Shown piece by piece: positions 12,082 to 26,547 of a DNA stretch of 64,000 bases (within the stretch, counting starts at the first letter, position 1; each line of letters starts with the position of its first letter). The translations under genes were made by a program, and so were the position numbers. The DNA lies in assembly GCF_003286085.1 (NCBI RefSeq), contig NW_020825289.1:6138001-6202000 (forward strand). Reading direction: 5' to 3'. The notes beneath the pieces are model-generated. The model did no database searches and was not told the DNA's origin. It saw nothing but the letters and a program-made list of their open reading frames with translations. The DNA comes from Drosophila persimilis. Lineage: Eukaryota; Arthropoda; Insecta; Diptera; Drosophilidae.

Positions 12082-12198
12082 ATGGCCACTCACAGCCCTC
12101 CTGCTGTTGTGCCTGGCTACAGGTATGCTCCTGGTAAACCATATCCTGGCCCACTTTTCATGCCTGCACCTGGCAGTCCTGCAGCTGTCTCCGGCTAA
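12082..12198 (+). pseudogene. Possible remnant of an Oak/cuticle-like gene (38 codons)
   Basis: A 38-codon ORF rich in Pro/Ala/Tyr/Gly (PAVVPGYRYAPGKPYPGP) lies 270 bases after the Oak-like gene on the same strand. The composition recalls secreted low-complexity cuticle-type proteins, but there is no signal peptide and an in-frame stop precedes the ATG. It may be the decayed 3' part of a former tandem paralog, or a chance low-complexity ORF. Confidence 0.25.
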
Positions 12199-14152
12199 CT
12201 GCTTACGGTTAATTCGTTTCCATAAATAACTTATTTAAACTCGGCTTAGACGCCCGGCAAGTGGCTCGTGCTCCGACATCCGCCTGCCCGTTAATGTTAT
12301 GCAAATGAATTATGACTGCCACAGCACAGCCACGTGCCACACACACGTGAGGAGGCAGCCGTCATTGTCGTCGCATAAACCTCAGCATAAGTACCACATA
12401 CACTTGTACATGGAGCCTGATAGGGGACAAAGTGCTTGGCTAGGCATCTCGGTTCTCAGCGAAGTAATCGCCCAAGTAAATTTATTGATTGTTTCATAAT
12501 GCACCTATCGTCGGCGGGTAAAAGTATTCCCCCCTTTTTGATCAACTTCCGGCAAACGATTATGCGCAACAACAAAAGTTTTCCTCGCTACATTTCCGGT
12601 GAAAAACTTTAGCCTAAATCACTTAGACCGCTCTGTCTTGAGGTCTCTGCTCCTGCCCGCGTCCTCCCCCCGAAAAACAAGTGTCGGCAAGTCGAAAAAT
12701 CACACAGTGGGTTGAGACGAAAGCAGAGCAGGGGCTGTCTTGAGTGGGTGGCAAAAACTTTAGAAAGTTTTCAGTCAGCAACAAATAGCAGCAAGAGCAG
12801 TCAACAGTTGCGAAATCTCGATATGATTCCATTTATGGTAAGCGTTCTGTCAGAAGAGAGCCCGAGACCCAGCCTGGCCCAGACTCGGGCTGTGTTTAGA
12901 TCTGACTTCTGACAGAAGATTTTAAATAATTAATCAACGTTTTACCACTGTTTTGCCAAGTAAATATTTAATTAACCATTTTGGCAATGACAGTTTCAAA
13001 AATGTGTACGCACGGACAAATGTATTTGGGCAGGATCCCGTGTTCCGGATTCAACCATCTTCCTTCTGTCGTTTTGCTTCAGGCATAAATTATGCAAAAG
13101 TCAACAGAGAAAATAGAAATTTTCCTTCGGGTCGAATGGAAATAGATGGAATTGTGAATAAATTATGAATGAAAAAACCTGTCGGCAATTAAGTGACCAA
13201 AACAAATCGACTAAAGTGAAAGGTTTTGTGTCTAAATGTTATTTGAAAACAAACAAAGAATTATGACTAAGAACAGTCAGAGGGACGATGATTTTCCGCC
13301 CAGCTGCACCTCGTGGAGACGCACTAGGCAACAAGGACGTGACATTCCTGAAAGGAATCATCATATTCAATGGCAAACAACAGGGTACAGTTCTTGCAGT
13401 CCCACTTGAGACGCTGCCAAATACCCGGGGAGATGTTTAATATGCACTTCACTTTCCAACAAAGGCTTAATTACAATGGAACAACAAAACATGAATGCAA
13501 ACATACAATGTACAATATGCCCATCAAATGTACGACTACTCGGCCCGTACATATGTACACAACAAATAGCTTTCAATGGCAATGGTGGCAATGGAAAAGG
13601 GAAATGAATATCGGATTATTTCTGCTTACAGAAACAGCTTTCCTCTCTGTCGCCTCTCGACTGTTGTTTGCTGTTCGCTTCTTCACTTCTTGGCTCCGCT
13701 CCTACTGGCAATTCCATTTGAATCGACGCATCCTCCGCTGAAGCACGAGTATCCTGTAGTTACAGCGGGCGCGGGGCAAGGGTCCCTTGTCAAGACATCG
13801 ATTCCGTTGGCATTATTATTTCATATTTCTTGGCTCTGTCAATGGGGGAAATGAGAACAATTGCCATGGCAGCGCCGGCAATTGCCTTATGCCCGGCAAC
13901 AAAGGTCACAAGCTCCGATCTGATTGATAATTCGCATCAGATAAATGGCTTGCCGGTGCTCCGTTTGAGTTAAAAATGCTATTGAGAGCAGAAATCAGTG
14001 ATTTGAGTATGCAATCGCACGTTGTACACGGTTTTCTATTTTTTAATACTTTGTTGGTAATATTTCATATTTCCACAAGACGTGCAACTGTTCCCACTAA
14101 ACAGAATAGTATAGTTTTTCATCGCTATTCCCCCTGTCTCACTTTACATAAT
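12199..14152. other. Gene-poor spacer
   Basis: Mixed-composition intergenic DNA. The ORFs here use non-ATG starts or lack coding character. No RNA gene or transposon end was recognised. Confidence 0.5.
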
Positions 14153-15285
14153 TATACCCGATACTCAAAATGAGTATTGGGGTATATTAGATTTGTGGTA
14201 AAAGTGGATGTGTGTAACGTCCAGAAGGAAGCGTTTCCGACCCCATAAAGTATATATATTCTTGATCAGCATCAATAGCCGAGTCGAGTGAGCCATGTCT
14301 GTCTGTCCGTCCGTCCGTCTGTCCGTCTGTCCGTCCGTCCGTCTGTCCGTCTGTCCGTCCCCTTCAGCGCCTAATGCTCAAAGACTATAAGAGCCAGAGC
14401 AACGATGTTTTGGATCCAGACTTCTGTGATATGTCACTGCTACAAAAATATTTCAAAACTTTGCCCCGCCCACTTCCGCCCCCACAAAGGGCGAAAATCT
14501 GTGGCATCCACAATTTTAAAGATAAGATAAAACCAAAAAAGCAGAATCGTAGAGAATGACAATATCTTATAGACTGCAGAATCATAATTGGATCGTATTA
14601 TTATTATAACCAGCATCAAGAAAACAATTTCATTTTTTCTCGCCCTGTCTCTCTCTAACACACACGTAGCATAGGCGGCTTTGCTTAGAGTAAAACATTA
14701 GCGCCTAGATCTCAGAGACTATAAAAGCTAGAGCAACCAAATTTGGTATCCACACTCCTAATATATCGGACCGAGACGAGTTTGTTTCAAAATTTCGCCA
14801 CACCCCCTTCCGCCCCCGCAAAGAATGCAAATCTGGGGATATTCACAAATCTCAGAGACTATTAAAGCTAGAGTAACCAAATTTGGTATCCGCACTTCTG
14901 TTAGATCTCACTATAAAACATATATCTCAAAATTTCGCCCCACCCCCTTCCGCCCCCACAAAGGACGAAAATCTGTTGCATTCACAATATTGCAGATTCG
15001 AGAAAACTAAAAACGCAGAATCATAGATAGCGACCATATCTATCAGATTGCTGAATCTGGATCAGATCAGATCATTTTTATAGCGAAAGGAAACAAATCA
15101 ATTTGCACTGGCTACGCAGCGCCCGACGTCACGCTCAGACTGATTTTCTGTCTCTCTCGCACGCACTCTTTGTCGTGTCGATTAATATAAGCGGCGTCTG
15201 CCGGAGGAGAGCCATACTGACTTAGTATCGGGTATAACTGTAGAGTTGCGGTGTCCGCAGCAACTCACAACGTTCCCCCTCGTTT
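14153..15285 (+). mobile_element. Dispersed repeat, copy 1 (non-autonomous element-like)
   Basis: Begins TATACCCGATACTCAAAATG and has a matching reverse-complement AGTATCGGGTATA at about 15225-15237; homology to copy 2 continues to about 15285. Inside are a TGTC/CGTC pyrimidine tract (14298-14361) and about three diverged units of ~120 bases. Each unit contains a segment like GAGCAACCAAATTTGGTATC followed by a C-rich CCCCCTTCCGCCCCC block. There is no protein-coding capacity, so it is non-autonomous. A second copy lies inverted at about 36980-37860. The TATACCCGATACTC / TGTCTGTCCGTC style is common in Drosophila dispersed repeats, but I cannot name the family. Confidence 0.7.
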
Positions 15286-18200
15286 TAATAATATGAAACT
15301 GCTCCCACAAAAACTATTCCCACAACAATTGTTCTCACAAAAACTGTTCTCACAAAACAGTATATTCTTTACAGCGCTTTACATCTATTATCACTCTTCG
15401 TGTTCTTACAAAAACTGTTCTAAATTCAAAACTTATTCGAAATTTTGAATAATTTTTGGTTATTATTTTATTCGAAATTTACTCGCTTTTATCTCCTGCG
15501 TCCTGTACAGATTTCTTATGCCAAGTTCTGCTAATTTCTAGGCTAATCCGTTATCACTGCCCTCAGAAATCTCACCAGATGAAAACTGTTCTCATCTTTT
15601 GGTATATACACACATACATACAGAATTTGTTGCCATCTTCCATGCATCATTCGACCCGAATTACTATTTCATGATAGGAATATACATATTTAAAAAGTAG
15701 AAAAGTTTTCTTTTCTTATTTAAATTAATAAAACATTCAGCCGGTTTGAGCACACTTTACTGTGCAAACAAACTAAAATTAACTAAAAATTTTGTTGGGG
15801 GATGAGAACAGAAGCGGTAGCAGTAGAAACATTAAGCAAACAGCCGAAAAGTATGCTTCAACTTTGAGCATTACATAAATTCCGCACACACACTCAGGCG
15901 CACAGGCACACAGAAGCACATAAACACACCATAAGGAAGAGCAGGAAAAGCATGAAAAGCAGGAAAAGCACATTTAAGCTTAGTTAGAAGAGAGGGACAG
16001 AGAGAGAGAGCGAAAGCAAGTTGTAGGAAAGGATGGAGGGAGGCCAGCAAACAACGATAACATTTATCACGAAGACACTTAAGGCTGGCTAAAAGGGGAG
16101 GGGGAGAAATGGAGGAGGAGCGACAGAGACAGCCATGAGGTTTGTTAAATCAATTTGATAAACTGTCAATAATGAGAAATAATTTAATGCGTAGAGCCAG
16201 ACTCCAGGTCTAACCAACGACCCCCGACCGCCGACCCACGCCCCGCCACCCACTCTCGTGGCAGAGAAAAGGCAAGCTAGGAAACAGATTTATTCCGACT
16301 GTTCGTCATAAGCAATTATGAGGAACTTGAGCGGCCTTCTGCCACTCATCCGCACTCCGCCCACTGGCGGCTCCGCTCCTATTAGCACTTGGCCAAGTTG
16401 AGACAAATTTTTGGTTGCTTGGACAAGCGAAAGCCGAGATTTATCAAAGATATCATTGGGATGGACCAGTCAACAGCCAACAATAACGAAAAGTGTCAAC
16501 AGAAGCTGGAAAAGTGCGAGACGGATGGAGGAGTGGGCCAAGAGCAGGCAAAAGGAATAGCACCACCTAGATAACAATGCCAAAAATGGCTTCGAAGCTG
16601 CCTTAAATGGTAGGACAAGTGGTAGGAGAGGAGCGAGAGCGGGAGCGGGAGTCGACTGAATGGTGACGACAATGACGATGTCTGTGCGTGCGTGCCCCAA
16701 ATCCTTTTGTGCGGGCTGTTGGAAACGACCTTCATAAAACAAACACGCCGATAATGAGAGAGCAGTCGTGGCTTCTCCCACAAGAGTTGGGGGAATCCGG
16801 GCTCCTTTCGGTGCCAGTCCCCGACCCGTGCCAACATTTTGGCTGCCACTGCCACGGACTCCTCAGGCGCCCATTCCCTTTGAGAGTGCAACTAACTATG
16901 CGATAATCGGCATTTGATTTGCTGCCAGCGAAAACTTTTCTCAAGAGTTCCTCCGATTGGGAAGTCACCTCTGGCCTGTGACGAAGGGTTACCAAAGGCC
17001 TTCATCAAATCGATTCGGTTTGATGAAATTTTAGAGATTCACAAAGGCTGAGTGTCTGCGCAAAGGGAATGGTAATGATGTGTGCCACCGTCAATGGGAT
17101 ACGGAGGATTACATTTAAAGTTTGTTGTAAGAGAAGGATTTTAAGAGGCTTATAAAGTTCCACTAGATGATTCTGAGTGCTGTCAAATTTATGTCAAAGT
17201 TCCAACCAGGAACTTTAGGACTCTTTGGGTATTCAACTAGTGAAAGGAGAATACTTATTAAGCTGGATAGATAAGATAGTCTTTAAAGGAGAGCCTCAGC
17301 TGTGATGGCTTTGTGTGTAAGCTGCTGTCTTCATTTTCCAATTTTCCGGAATGCTTTCAATACAGATCTCTAATCGAAAGCCCGAGTTAAATACAGGAAA
17401 AAAAGCCACAAAGAATGTAAAGTGGGGAAGGGCAGAAGTAAGACAACAAATGTGTCTATTTTCGTATGTACTCGTATGTAAATTCCTTTACTTTGATGCC
17501 TTGGGAGTCTCCTGGCATTGCCTCCTCCCATGATATGTCTGTAGGGCTTCGGATAAGGTTGGGGCAGTCGCAAAGATATCTGTTTACCTTCAGCTTTGCT
17601 CCGCTTTGCACTCGACTTTAATCAAATAATTTTTACCTTTTTTAGGAGGGGGTATGCCCAACTCTTGTTTTGCTTTTGCCTTTGGAACATTAAGCCAGTT
17701 AAAGAGCGGAAGTCATGTTAGCTCCGGCCTGCCACGCCTGTCTGCCAGCCCCTGCTGACTTCCTGCCCCGCACCCGGCTACCTGTCGCCTGCTGACTGCT
17801 CCCTGGCTCCAACTGGTAAATTTGCATAAAAGATGCTTTTCACTTTTCCAGCAAAAGAAATGAAAACTCTTCCAGCAAATATCTCAGGTCTGCTTCCCTC
17901 TCGCCTCTCTCCTGCCCCCTTCCTATGGCTGAAGAAGTGAAATATTTTTCAGAGCAACAAGGAAGCGAAACGACGAAATGAAAAACTGAGAGAAATTGTA
18001 AACTAAACAAAAAAAAGAGGGGAAACAGCAACACATGGAATTTTCCTCTTTTTTGGTTGGGTTTTTTCTTTTCTGTTTTGCTGCTGTCGTGTGGAATTAA
18101 CTTAACGGAAACGGAAATGGAAAATGGAAATGGAAGCTGCTGCTGCGCACGGCCATATGGCCGGTGCCGAAAAGATGATCGCCGACAGCTGTTGCACTGC

Positions 18201-21200
18201 TTCTCGCTTCCTTTATTGTGGTTTTCCCCCTTTTGGCAATAATCCTTCTAATCATGGTCGATTGGTCGACTCTTTAGGGCCCTGCTAATTATCCAATGAG
18301 AGCAGGGTGTTTTGTTGGACTTCAGATTCGGATTCTCTCTGGTGGCGATGCGGCCTCGACCTGAGCACCTGCCAATAGTTGCAGCAGTAAATGAACAGAG
18401 CTGGAGGGGAAGAAAGCTAGTTATCAAGGCAGCTCCTTGTTTCGTTTTGGCTCACTTATAATGCTGAGCAGCACCCAGGTCAAGGTGGCAATAATCATCA
18501 TCAAGTTGCTGTGGGCTCTTTCCTCCTCTGATGCTACAGATACTGCAATGTAAATTGCTTTTGTGGCGGAACTCATTCGTGTCGATGACTACTACCTGTA
18601 AGATCTGTGAGACTTTCATTGCTGGCCATCGAACTGGAACGCGTTGCTGTTCCCTCGAACCGTTCGTTGAGGACTGGGCTCTCTTCCACCCATTCAAGTC
18701 CACTTTATTCCAACATGCAGCCCCGAACAGCTGTCTTTCTATCTATCGTTTAACATTTGTGTGATTTTATCATTAATTGTGGCTTGGAAATTAGCTGTTT
18801 CTCTTTGAGTCATTGGAATTCATATAATCAATTAATGGCCAGCTTTGGTAAAGGTGGAATTCAAAGATACACATCTTCAGTGCCGTTTAGTAGAAAGAGT
18901 AATTAGTAATAGACACCCTCTAGCTTCAGTTCAGAGCTTACTTGAGGGATCTCCCTTCTGAATGCCTCTCCTTTATCATTGCTTCGAGCTGTCAAACTTT
19001 CTTCCACACTTTATTCACTTTCAATTGCATGTACCGCATTAATTTCATTCGGTTTTCTATTTATACCAACTCTTACCTCATTCGGGGCGTCTGCTGGCCT
19101 CTTATTGCCGCCCACAGCTCGCCTGCTTGCCTGCCTGCCTCACCTTGCCCAATTGTATCTGTTATTGGAGGCGTTGCTGTTTATCATTTGCCGCATTGCA
19201 TGACTCCCGCTCGTATATCAATATCGGTCGGGCTGCCATTGACACGCCGAAATAAAGAGGAACAGGAGAACCACTAATAAAAGGAGACTTGCATTTATGG
19301 CCAAAACAAACAAATATTATTGACAAAATTATGGCGGTGCGGCAGCCAAAACTACGAGCAAATACAAAGTACATAAAATATTGTTGTAAAAAGTTCGCAT
19401 TTTGTTGCATACTTCGAGTTTTGGTGGCATGCTCGTCGTGACTCGTCGCAGGGGGCGAATCGAGTGCAATGCTAGCCCCCCCCTAATCGGTTTCGACAAC
19501 CATCCGTTGCGGTTCGAGTATGGAATCCGTGCTCTGCTGTCGGGCTCTTCCGCCTTCGGCATGACACCGGGATCCGCCGGATACGATTTGTGTTTGCCTC
19601 TTGTGGCACGAGGGAGGGGAGAGGACAGGAGATGCCACTGTCTGTTTAAAGTAGCTTATTGTTTCTTTAGAAGCCTGAAGTTCTGCTAATTGTACAGACT
19701 TAATTCAAAAAGAAAGCGCTTTTCACATGGAGAGCTTCCTCCGCCACACATCATCATACATATTCATCAACATAATTAGTGAATGACTACCCGTTTTCCC
19801 CTCGTTTATCTCCCACTGGCTGTCTATCGCTTCTTGCCTTTGAGGAGCTCTCTTAGCCGGAAAAAGTTAAGCATTTCAGCATGCGAGCCAAGTCAAAGGA
19901 AGGCCCCATCAGGCTTCAGTTAAAAGAAAGCCACATAAATGCCTTCCTTGTCATTATTCTGATGCCGTTTCCTTTTCAATGAATGATGAATGCCTGATGT
20001 CTTGCTGTCTCCTTTTCACTCCAGCACTCCTGTGTTTGTGTTTGTGTTTGTGTGTGCGTGTGCCTGTGTGTCTGTGTAATCCCTGACGTAACTAAATTAT
20101 ATGTTTAAGCTGGCAATGGCTGAATGGGCCAGGACGTTGGGGGATTGGCCAAAACGAGTGGAAAAAGGGCACACATATGCATAACTTTGAGCCATATGGT
20201 TTCATAACCCTCTGCTGCGGTGGCCCCATCATCCCATTGCGTGCATTAGGATTAGGGATGCGACACTGCAACATCAACAGCTGTACAACAACTGCTGGCG
20301 GATTATCCCAGCACTGGCAGCGTCATCATGCATAGGAGAAAGGCCTTCCCTTTTCCCATCAGCTCGGTTCACTTGGAACGTGCTGACACCTTACACAAAA
20401 TACTAGTTACCAAAAGTTGGTGCTGCACTGGGCGCCCTGTCTTTGCCGAACACCGAGTCGAGTACTCGTACTTGCCTGGCTGTCAAATCAGAATTTATTT
20501 TGGCAATGCATTCGATTTGGCAATTTGGACCAGTACCAGTGGCAGTCCACGGCCAGTGGCAGGTGTTCCCCAGCGGAGTGGGGCTGGGGCCAGGACATGG
20601 CACGTGAGCGGTGGCCACAAATACGTACATACCCGTCGATGTACCGAAATTGTGTTGAAGCTTTTTCGGAGTTGAGCATAAAGTGTTTTATTTCATCTAA
20701 AAAAGTTGCAAGTACATGAACACCGAGTTTGGAACTTGGAACAATGAAAGAACTAAGTGAGTAGAGTACTACTCTGCGAGTGACTTTAAAGAGAGCTAAA
20801 ATTTTGATTAGGAATAGCCAAAAAAGCATCGATAAGTAAACGATAGTTAATCAACGATAAACAGTAACGATAACAAGCTGAAAGCACCACTAAAACGCGG
20901 AATCCAGCTTAAACAGGAATTAAACAAAGATTAAAATGGTTTCTAGGAAAGAAAATCCTCTTAAAATCCCCCGAATTTGCACAAAAAATATAAAATACAT
21001 AAATTTAATCCACTGAACCTTAAACTCGATGGCTATCCATGAAGAAATTACAGAAAGCCCCCAAACTACATAAATAGCGGACGCATTCGAGCGGCAATGC
21101 AACAATTTTTAATTACCATTTAGGCGCTTCAACGAGTATCACGAAAAAAAGATACCAAAGAATAAAGAGATGTGCGGATGGAGGGGAAGGAGAGACGAAC

Positions 21201-24200
21201 CGAACCCAGAGACAGGGAAAATTGCTGGCAGCACTTTGGTCTCGACTTTTTCTTCATTTTCTTGCCAGCATTTAAAAAAAATTAAAAACCAAACAGAAAC
21301 GAAAAAAATAAAGAATGAAGCGGGTGGGGAGTGGAGGGGAGGGTAGGGAAAACGGCATGGAAATTAAGTCAATGTCCTGCGGGTTCCATTGCGTTGTGGA
21401 TAAATGTAATTAACCTTCAGGATCAGAATCATTGAGTTGGGTCTCCGTCTACCCATCGCCGCACCCGTGAGCGACAGGCGAACAGATGGGGCGACAATGA
21501 TACTGAGATGGACCAAATCTTGATTATTTCGTGTAAATGATGGGTTAACATATTCCCGCCATCGCTCGAAACGGAGATCCTATCACTAGCCCACAGAACA
21601 GGCCCACATAAATGAGCAGACAGTACGAGTGAGATTTACTCCGTGTCTTGGGCTATTCATCACTTTAAATAGACCACGAACCACATCGTTAGGGCAGTCG
21701 CCTTGCAAATTAATTACAATCGATGCGGAAGGTGCAAAACTCAAGGGAACTCTGCACAAATGTGGGAACGAAAGGTCCGGGGCGGGACGGGACAGGACGG
21801 GACGGGGCGTTGAGCAAACACACACAAGGAGCACAGCCAAGGAGGCAGGAACCCAAAATCGGATGGCAAAAGCTATCCGAATTGGCCAACAATGGAAGCA
21901 TTTCTGTAATTACCTTTGGTCACACGCACACACATATACACAGATACAACCACAGACACACACTCAAACACTCTCAGATAAAGACGGTCACACACACATA
22001 ATTAACTCGATAATGAGGACAAAACCAGTAGCCGTGTAGCCGTGTGTAGTCAAAGCCAGCAATACCCAGACCCAGACTCAAGCCCGGAACCCCGCCCAAG
22101 TTGTCGCAAATGTATGTAATGGTGTGTTACAGTTGTTGTTACTGCGGTTTGCCCGAGGGCTGGGTATGGGTTGGGGAGAGGACAGGCATGTTTAGGGATA
22201 TATACCATATACTCCCATCTCTATTAGGTTTTGTTTGCCACGATAATGACTTCCGCTTCGACAGAGCCGAGAATGACACAACCGGAATTTGTAATTGCTT
22301 TTGAGCGTTTCCCATTCTGGATCTCAATTTCCACTTGCCTTTGATTTTTATCCAAAGGAAAAAAGCCACTCCATTCTCCCTCTGGTGCTGTCTGTTCGGG
22401 AATGTGGTCCCAAACGTTGCAGCCCCACAAGGAATGTTTCGCCTTAAAATTTATACGCATTTGACCCAAATGTCATTGTGTAACTACAGGGAAAGAAAAT
22501 TCCAAGAGTGAACAAAAGGTGTGAAAAACTATGCAGTAGAGCCCGGGAGAGGCGGCAGGCACCGAAGACCGGCAAAGTGCGGACACTACAAAGTGTCTGT
22601 TATGCTAATACCCCCAATAGTCGAAGCATGGGAGAGGGGAGGATTGATATTTAGTGGTTGCAGTAATTGTTGGAGCCCATTTGCCATCGCATATAACTTT
22701 GAAAAGTGCGAATAGCTAATGAAACAAATGGTAAAGCGGAAACTACATTCCAAAACCAAACGACCCCAGAAAACTCTCCTCAATCCCCACGAACCTCTGA
22801 TCATTTCTTATGATTTCTTAGTATTTCATTACCAGCCGAAATATAACAATTCCAGAGAGATTTCCGCCAGGGGATAGGCTTAAATATTTCATGATTAGCA
22901 GCAATTGAAAAGCACATTACCCAAGGAAGGCTAATTCCTCCAGAGATGGCCTGGGCACAGCCAACCCGGCTCCACATCTATCGCATTTTACATTCCAATT
23001 TGCCATTTGCCAGCCCGGCCACGGGGCCTAGGAGAGCGAACAGAGTGGTGAACCCCGTTTGATTGCGGTAAAATGCTAATTAACAGAGCGTTGGACTCGC
23101 TCTGCTCCAGTTTTCCGTGGAAAACTTTAACCCACTGACAAATGACTGAGACCCTGGGGACGATTGAGAGAAGTTGCGCTTTGAACTAAGCGCCGACTTA
23201 AGAGCCTTTCTTTAAAGTCTTGTATCGTACAAATCTTTAGCGTGGCCTAAATATTAATGGCCGCATTACGTATACGCCGCGAGAGCCCATGAGCCGACTT
23301 GCCCAGGGAATAGCGAAGGCCTTAAATTTATATCAAAATATATATATATATTAAATATTCTCTTGCAGCGCAGTCGGCGCACTTTGCTTTAATATTTATA
23401 GCAATGTCCCTGGAGTGCCGAACGGCTTTTGTGTGTGCCATCTATTTGTGAAATTTAAGCACGAAAAAGGTTCGCATACCAAATGCCTTGGTCCACGGAG
23501 CGGGTTATCTGCCAGCCCCGATTTGGGAGCTGGCTCTAAACTTGCCAGCTCTATGGGGATTTGGTTTTTTGTAATTTGTGTAGTGCTTCCCGTCGTACCC
23601 CAAGGGATTTTATCAATTGGCTGTAGATGGAACTAATCAAAATTTTTATATAAGAGAGGATTAGTTTTATTATTTTTGGAAAGTAAATACAGCTTCTACT
23701 CTCTATACAGGCTTTCTAGCCTACAGAAGCCGCCATTGCTCTGATCAAATTAATTACATCCTTTGAACATATTTCTATCCCTCACGGCTCACTCGAAATT
23801 AGATGGTATTGATTAGACACACACACACACATCCATGTGGCCCGCCCCCCCTCTTAGACTCAATTGCAGTTGCAACAACAAGCCGCAGTTCGATGTGGCA
23901 GGAGCGAGCGAAAGCGGCTTGGGATATTTCATAGTAGCAATGCATAAGTGACACTTGTCAAAACACATTTTCCACACCACCCTGTCCCGCCTGTGGTGGT
24001 ACCACAACACCCTCAATTTTCCCCCGCTTGCTTTTCCTTTGGCCAAACTCAAAAAAAGCATATTTCAAGAGCGGCACTTCATGTGCGTCAAACAGAAAGT
24101 CGGAACGGGATGGAGAGACACACACGCACACACACACACACGCACACAGTGGAGCACAGATTAAAAGAGGAAAAGAGAGGAGCATACAGCCATATACCAT

Positions 24201-26547
24201 CCTCGTCCTCGTCCTCGTCCTCATCATCAAAAGCAAAACGAACCGAACAGCAAACGGCGAACGGCGAACAGTGAACAGAAAAAGTGCTCAAGTCGAAAGC
24301 CCTCGAGTTGTTTTGCAACATTTGAACACGTCAAGTTTTTTAAGGTCAACATGTCGCTGGCAGGCAGGCCAGACATGGCTACCACACAGCCAGGAGCTAC
24401 CGCGGGCATTTGAGTGGTGGCGGGAGGGGGACGGGCGTGATGAGTGGGCAATAATAGTTGGTCCAACATGTGAGTGGCCTTTTGCATACATATGTCGCCC
24501 ATCCAGGCGATTGTCTAGTTTTTAAGCACTGTTTTGCTCTTTCTATTACCCAATCTTTTATTATTTCTCTATTTTTCTTTGCTTTGAGTATGAATTATGG
24601 CCTAAGGATAGCTCTTCTCATTGATATCACCCCCCCCCACCCCCCCAACCCAGACTCGCTCTTAACCTAAATCCTTACCGTGCTTAACTGAAGTTGAAAT
24701 ATAGCCTAAATCCCACCTAAGAACTCTTTTCTGTCTTGATATCAAAGTCTTGTGAGGACCAAGCGCCACAGGCTCTCGCTGCTCTCTGAAACGTTTATTG
24801 TTACTTAGCTTTGGGGCAGATCCAGGGCTGCCCCTTGGCTCTTTGGATGCCTTGTTTACTCTTTAGATGTTCACAGCTTGCTTTATGCACACATCCATCC
24901 GTACACACATATGTTCGTTTGTTTGTGTGTGGGTGGTCTACTCTCATGTTGGAAAGCAGTTTTTTGCAAAATTGTCTCAAAAAGAATGTTAGACTAACCG
25001 CTTTGTTGGCAACAATTTGGGTTAAAACTTAAGTGTTTTGCTTCAAGTTGAGGCCATGCCACCAGCCAGCCCCAATTTCAACCCTTAACGCCCAACCGAG
25101 CCCCAACCTCAACCCCAACCTCGAACCCCCAACACATTCCCGAACCATGGCATCTCCTTAAATTTCGTTGGCAGTGCACTGCTTTGCGATGGCTTAAACC
25201 CCAAAACCCACAAGAGAAGAGGGAATGCTCGAAAGGAAAACTAGAAAAAACGAACAAAGTTGGAAACGTGAAATGTTTTTGTGCTTTTCCCTTTCATGCA
25301 TTCCCAAGGCAAAGTGCAGAGGCAGAAGCACCACCAGAAGCAGCATCAGAAGTGGGAGCACAACCAGAAGGCGAATGAGAAGCCCAAGGAGACGGTAAAT
25401 TGTCCTTTTAACTTCTTTCCCAGCTGCTCCGCACAAATTCCAGTAGCTGCAGACTCCTCCGCACTTTCACTTTCCCGCACAGCAGCTTAAGGAGACAATG
25501 GGGCCGAGAGTATCTCCGGGCTTCCTCATTAGACCAACTAAAAATAATTAACATCCATTACCCAGATGAAAACTTTAACAGGATTCTCCCATCCCATTTC
25601 TTGGCACCAGAACATGCATGAGCTTGGGCATGCATCGGGGCTAATTTGATTGAAAGTTTCTGATCAAGTTTGTTGCTGCCGAGGAGTCGAGTACGAGTAC
25701 GAGTACGAGTACGAGTCTACCGCAGTCTGGGGCCACATCAAAGCGCACCCAAGCAGGCAAAAGTTGATGCAAATATACGAGTATCCCCCCGCACCAAAAC
25801 CCACCACCCATGACCAAACCCAAACTGAATCCCAACCCAGACCAGGACCAATCCATTCAAATGTAAGCACGGAGAGGGTCCCTGTCTCCTCTCGCAGATA
25901 AATTTGTTTGTTCACATTTTCGGGGCTGCATTATTGGATATCTGGGCTCCAACTTAACTAATTTTAAAGTTTTCCAAATGAGAGATCTCTGTGTATGCGT
26001 GTGGCAAGTTCTGCAAAAGTTTAGAGCGCAACTGATTTGGCTTGGGCCCTGTCTTCGTCGTCCTCCTTCGGCTGCTGCTGCTACCACTGCTGCTTCTTCA
26101 TGGAATTAGTTGCAATTCTCAGCATCTGGGGAAAATTTTACATATACTCGGAGACAAAGAGAGCGAGAGAGAGAGAGAGAGAGAAAGGGAGCAGGAAATT
26201 GTCTACAGCTGCTTGCGGTGGGGCATCATCATCAGGGATGACACTTTAAAGTTTACAAGAATTTTCGGAAGCAAGTTCACGGCTTGGTTAACAATTTGTA
26301 AGCAATTCCTAATGAAATTTCCAGTAATTGTTATTAGAGTTAAATATTTTTAAAGTTTCCCCAGAATCTGCTCATTGTAGCGCGCTTCCACTAGCAAATC
26401 ATTCTCATGCACCAATGGATGTGCTGTCAAATCATATACCTTTGTATTTTGTGTCAGACGTCACACATAAAATAAGTTTAGAAACATCAGATTTTCATTG
26501 TATTCTTTTTATCACTCTTTTATTTCCTGATTTAGTACGACTGCAAA
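15286..26547. other. 11 kb gene-poor region with simple repeats
   Basis: No gene could be supported on either strand. Features noted are GT/TTTGTG repeats (about 20031-20078), CA repeats (24117-24148), a CTCGTC run (24203-24228), CCCCAACCTC-type repeats (25083-25130), GAGTAC repeats (25689-25716) and a GA run (26160-26184). The ORFs are short or low complexity. The region could hold enhancers or an unseen long intron. Confidence 0.5.
25689..25716. repeat. GAGTAC hexanucleotide repeat
   Basis: Four to five tandem GAGTAC units. Short scattered GAGTAC or CGAGTAC elements recur elsewhere in the window. No function is evident. Confidence 0.7.

Noticed and set aside
14153-15285. Autonomous transposon with transposase
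   Set aside because: No ORF above about 70 codons and no transposase motif; it is at most a non-autonomous element.
19402-19689. 95-codon ORF in GC-richer DNA
   Set aside because: Starts at TTG and shows no recognisable motif.
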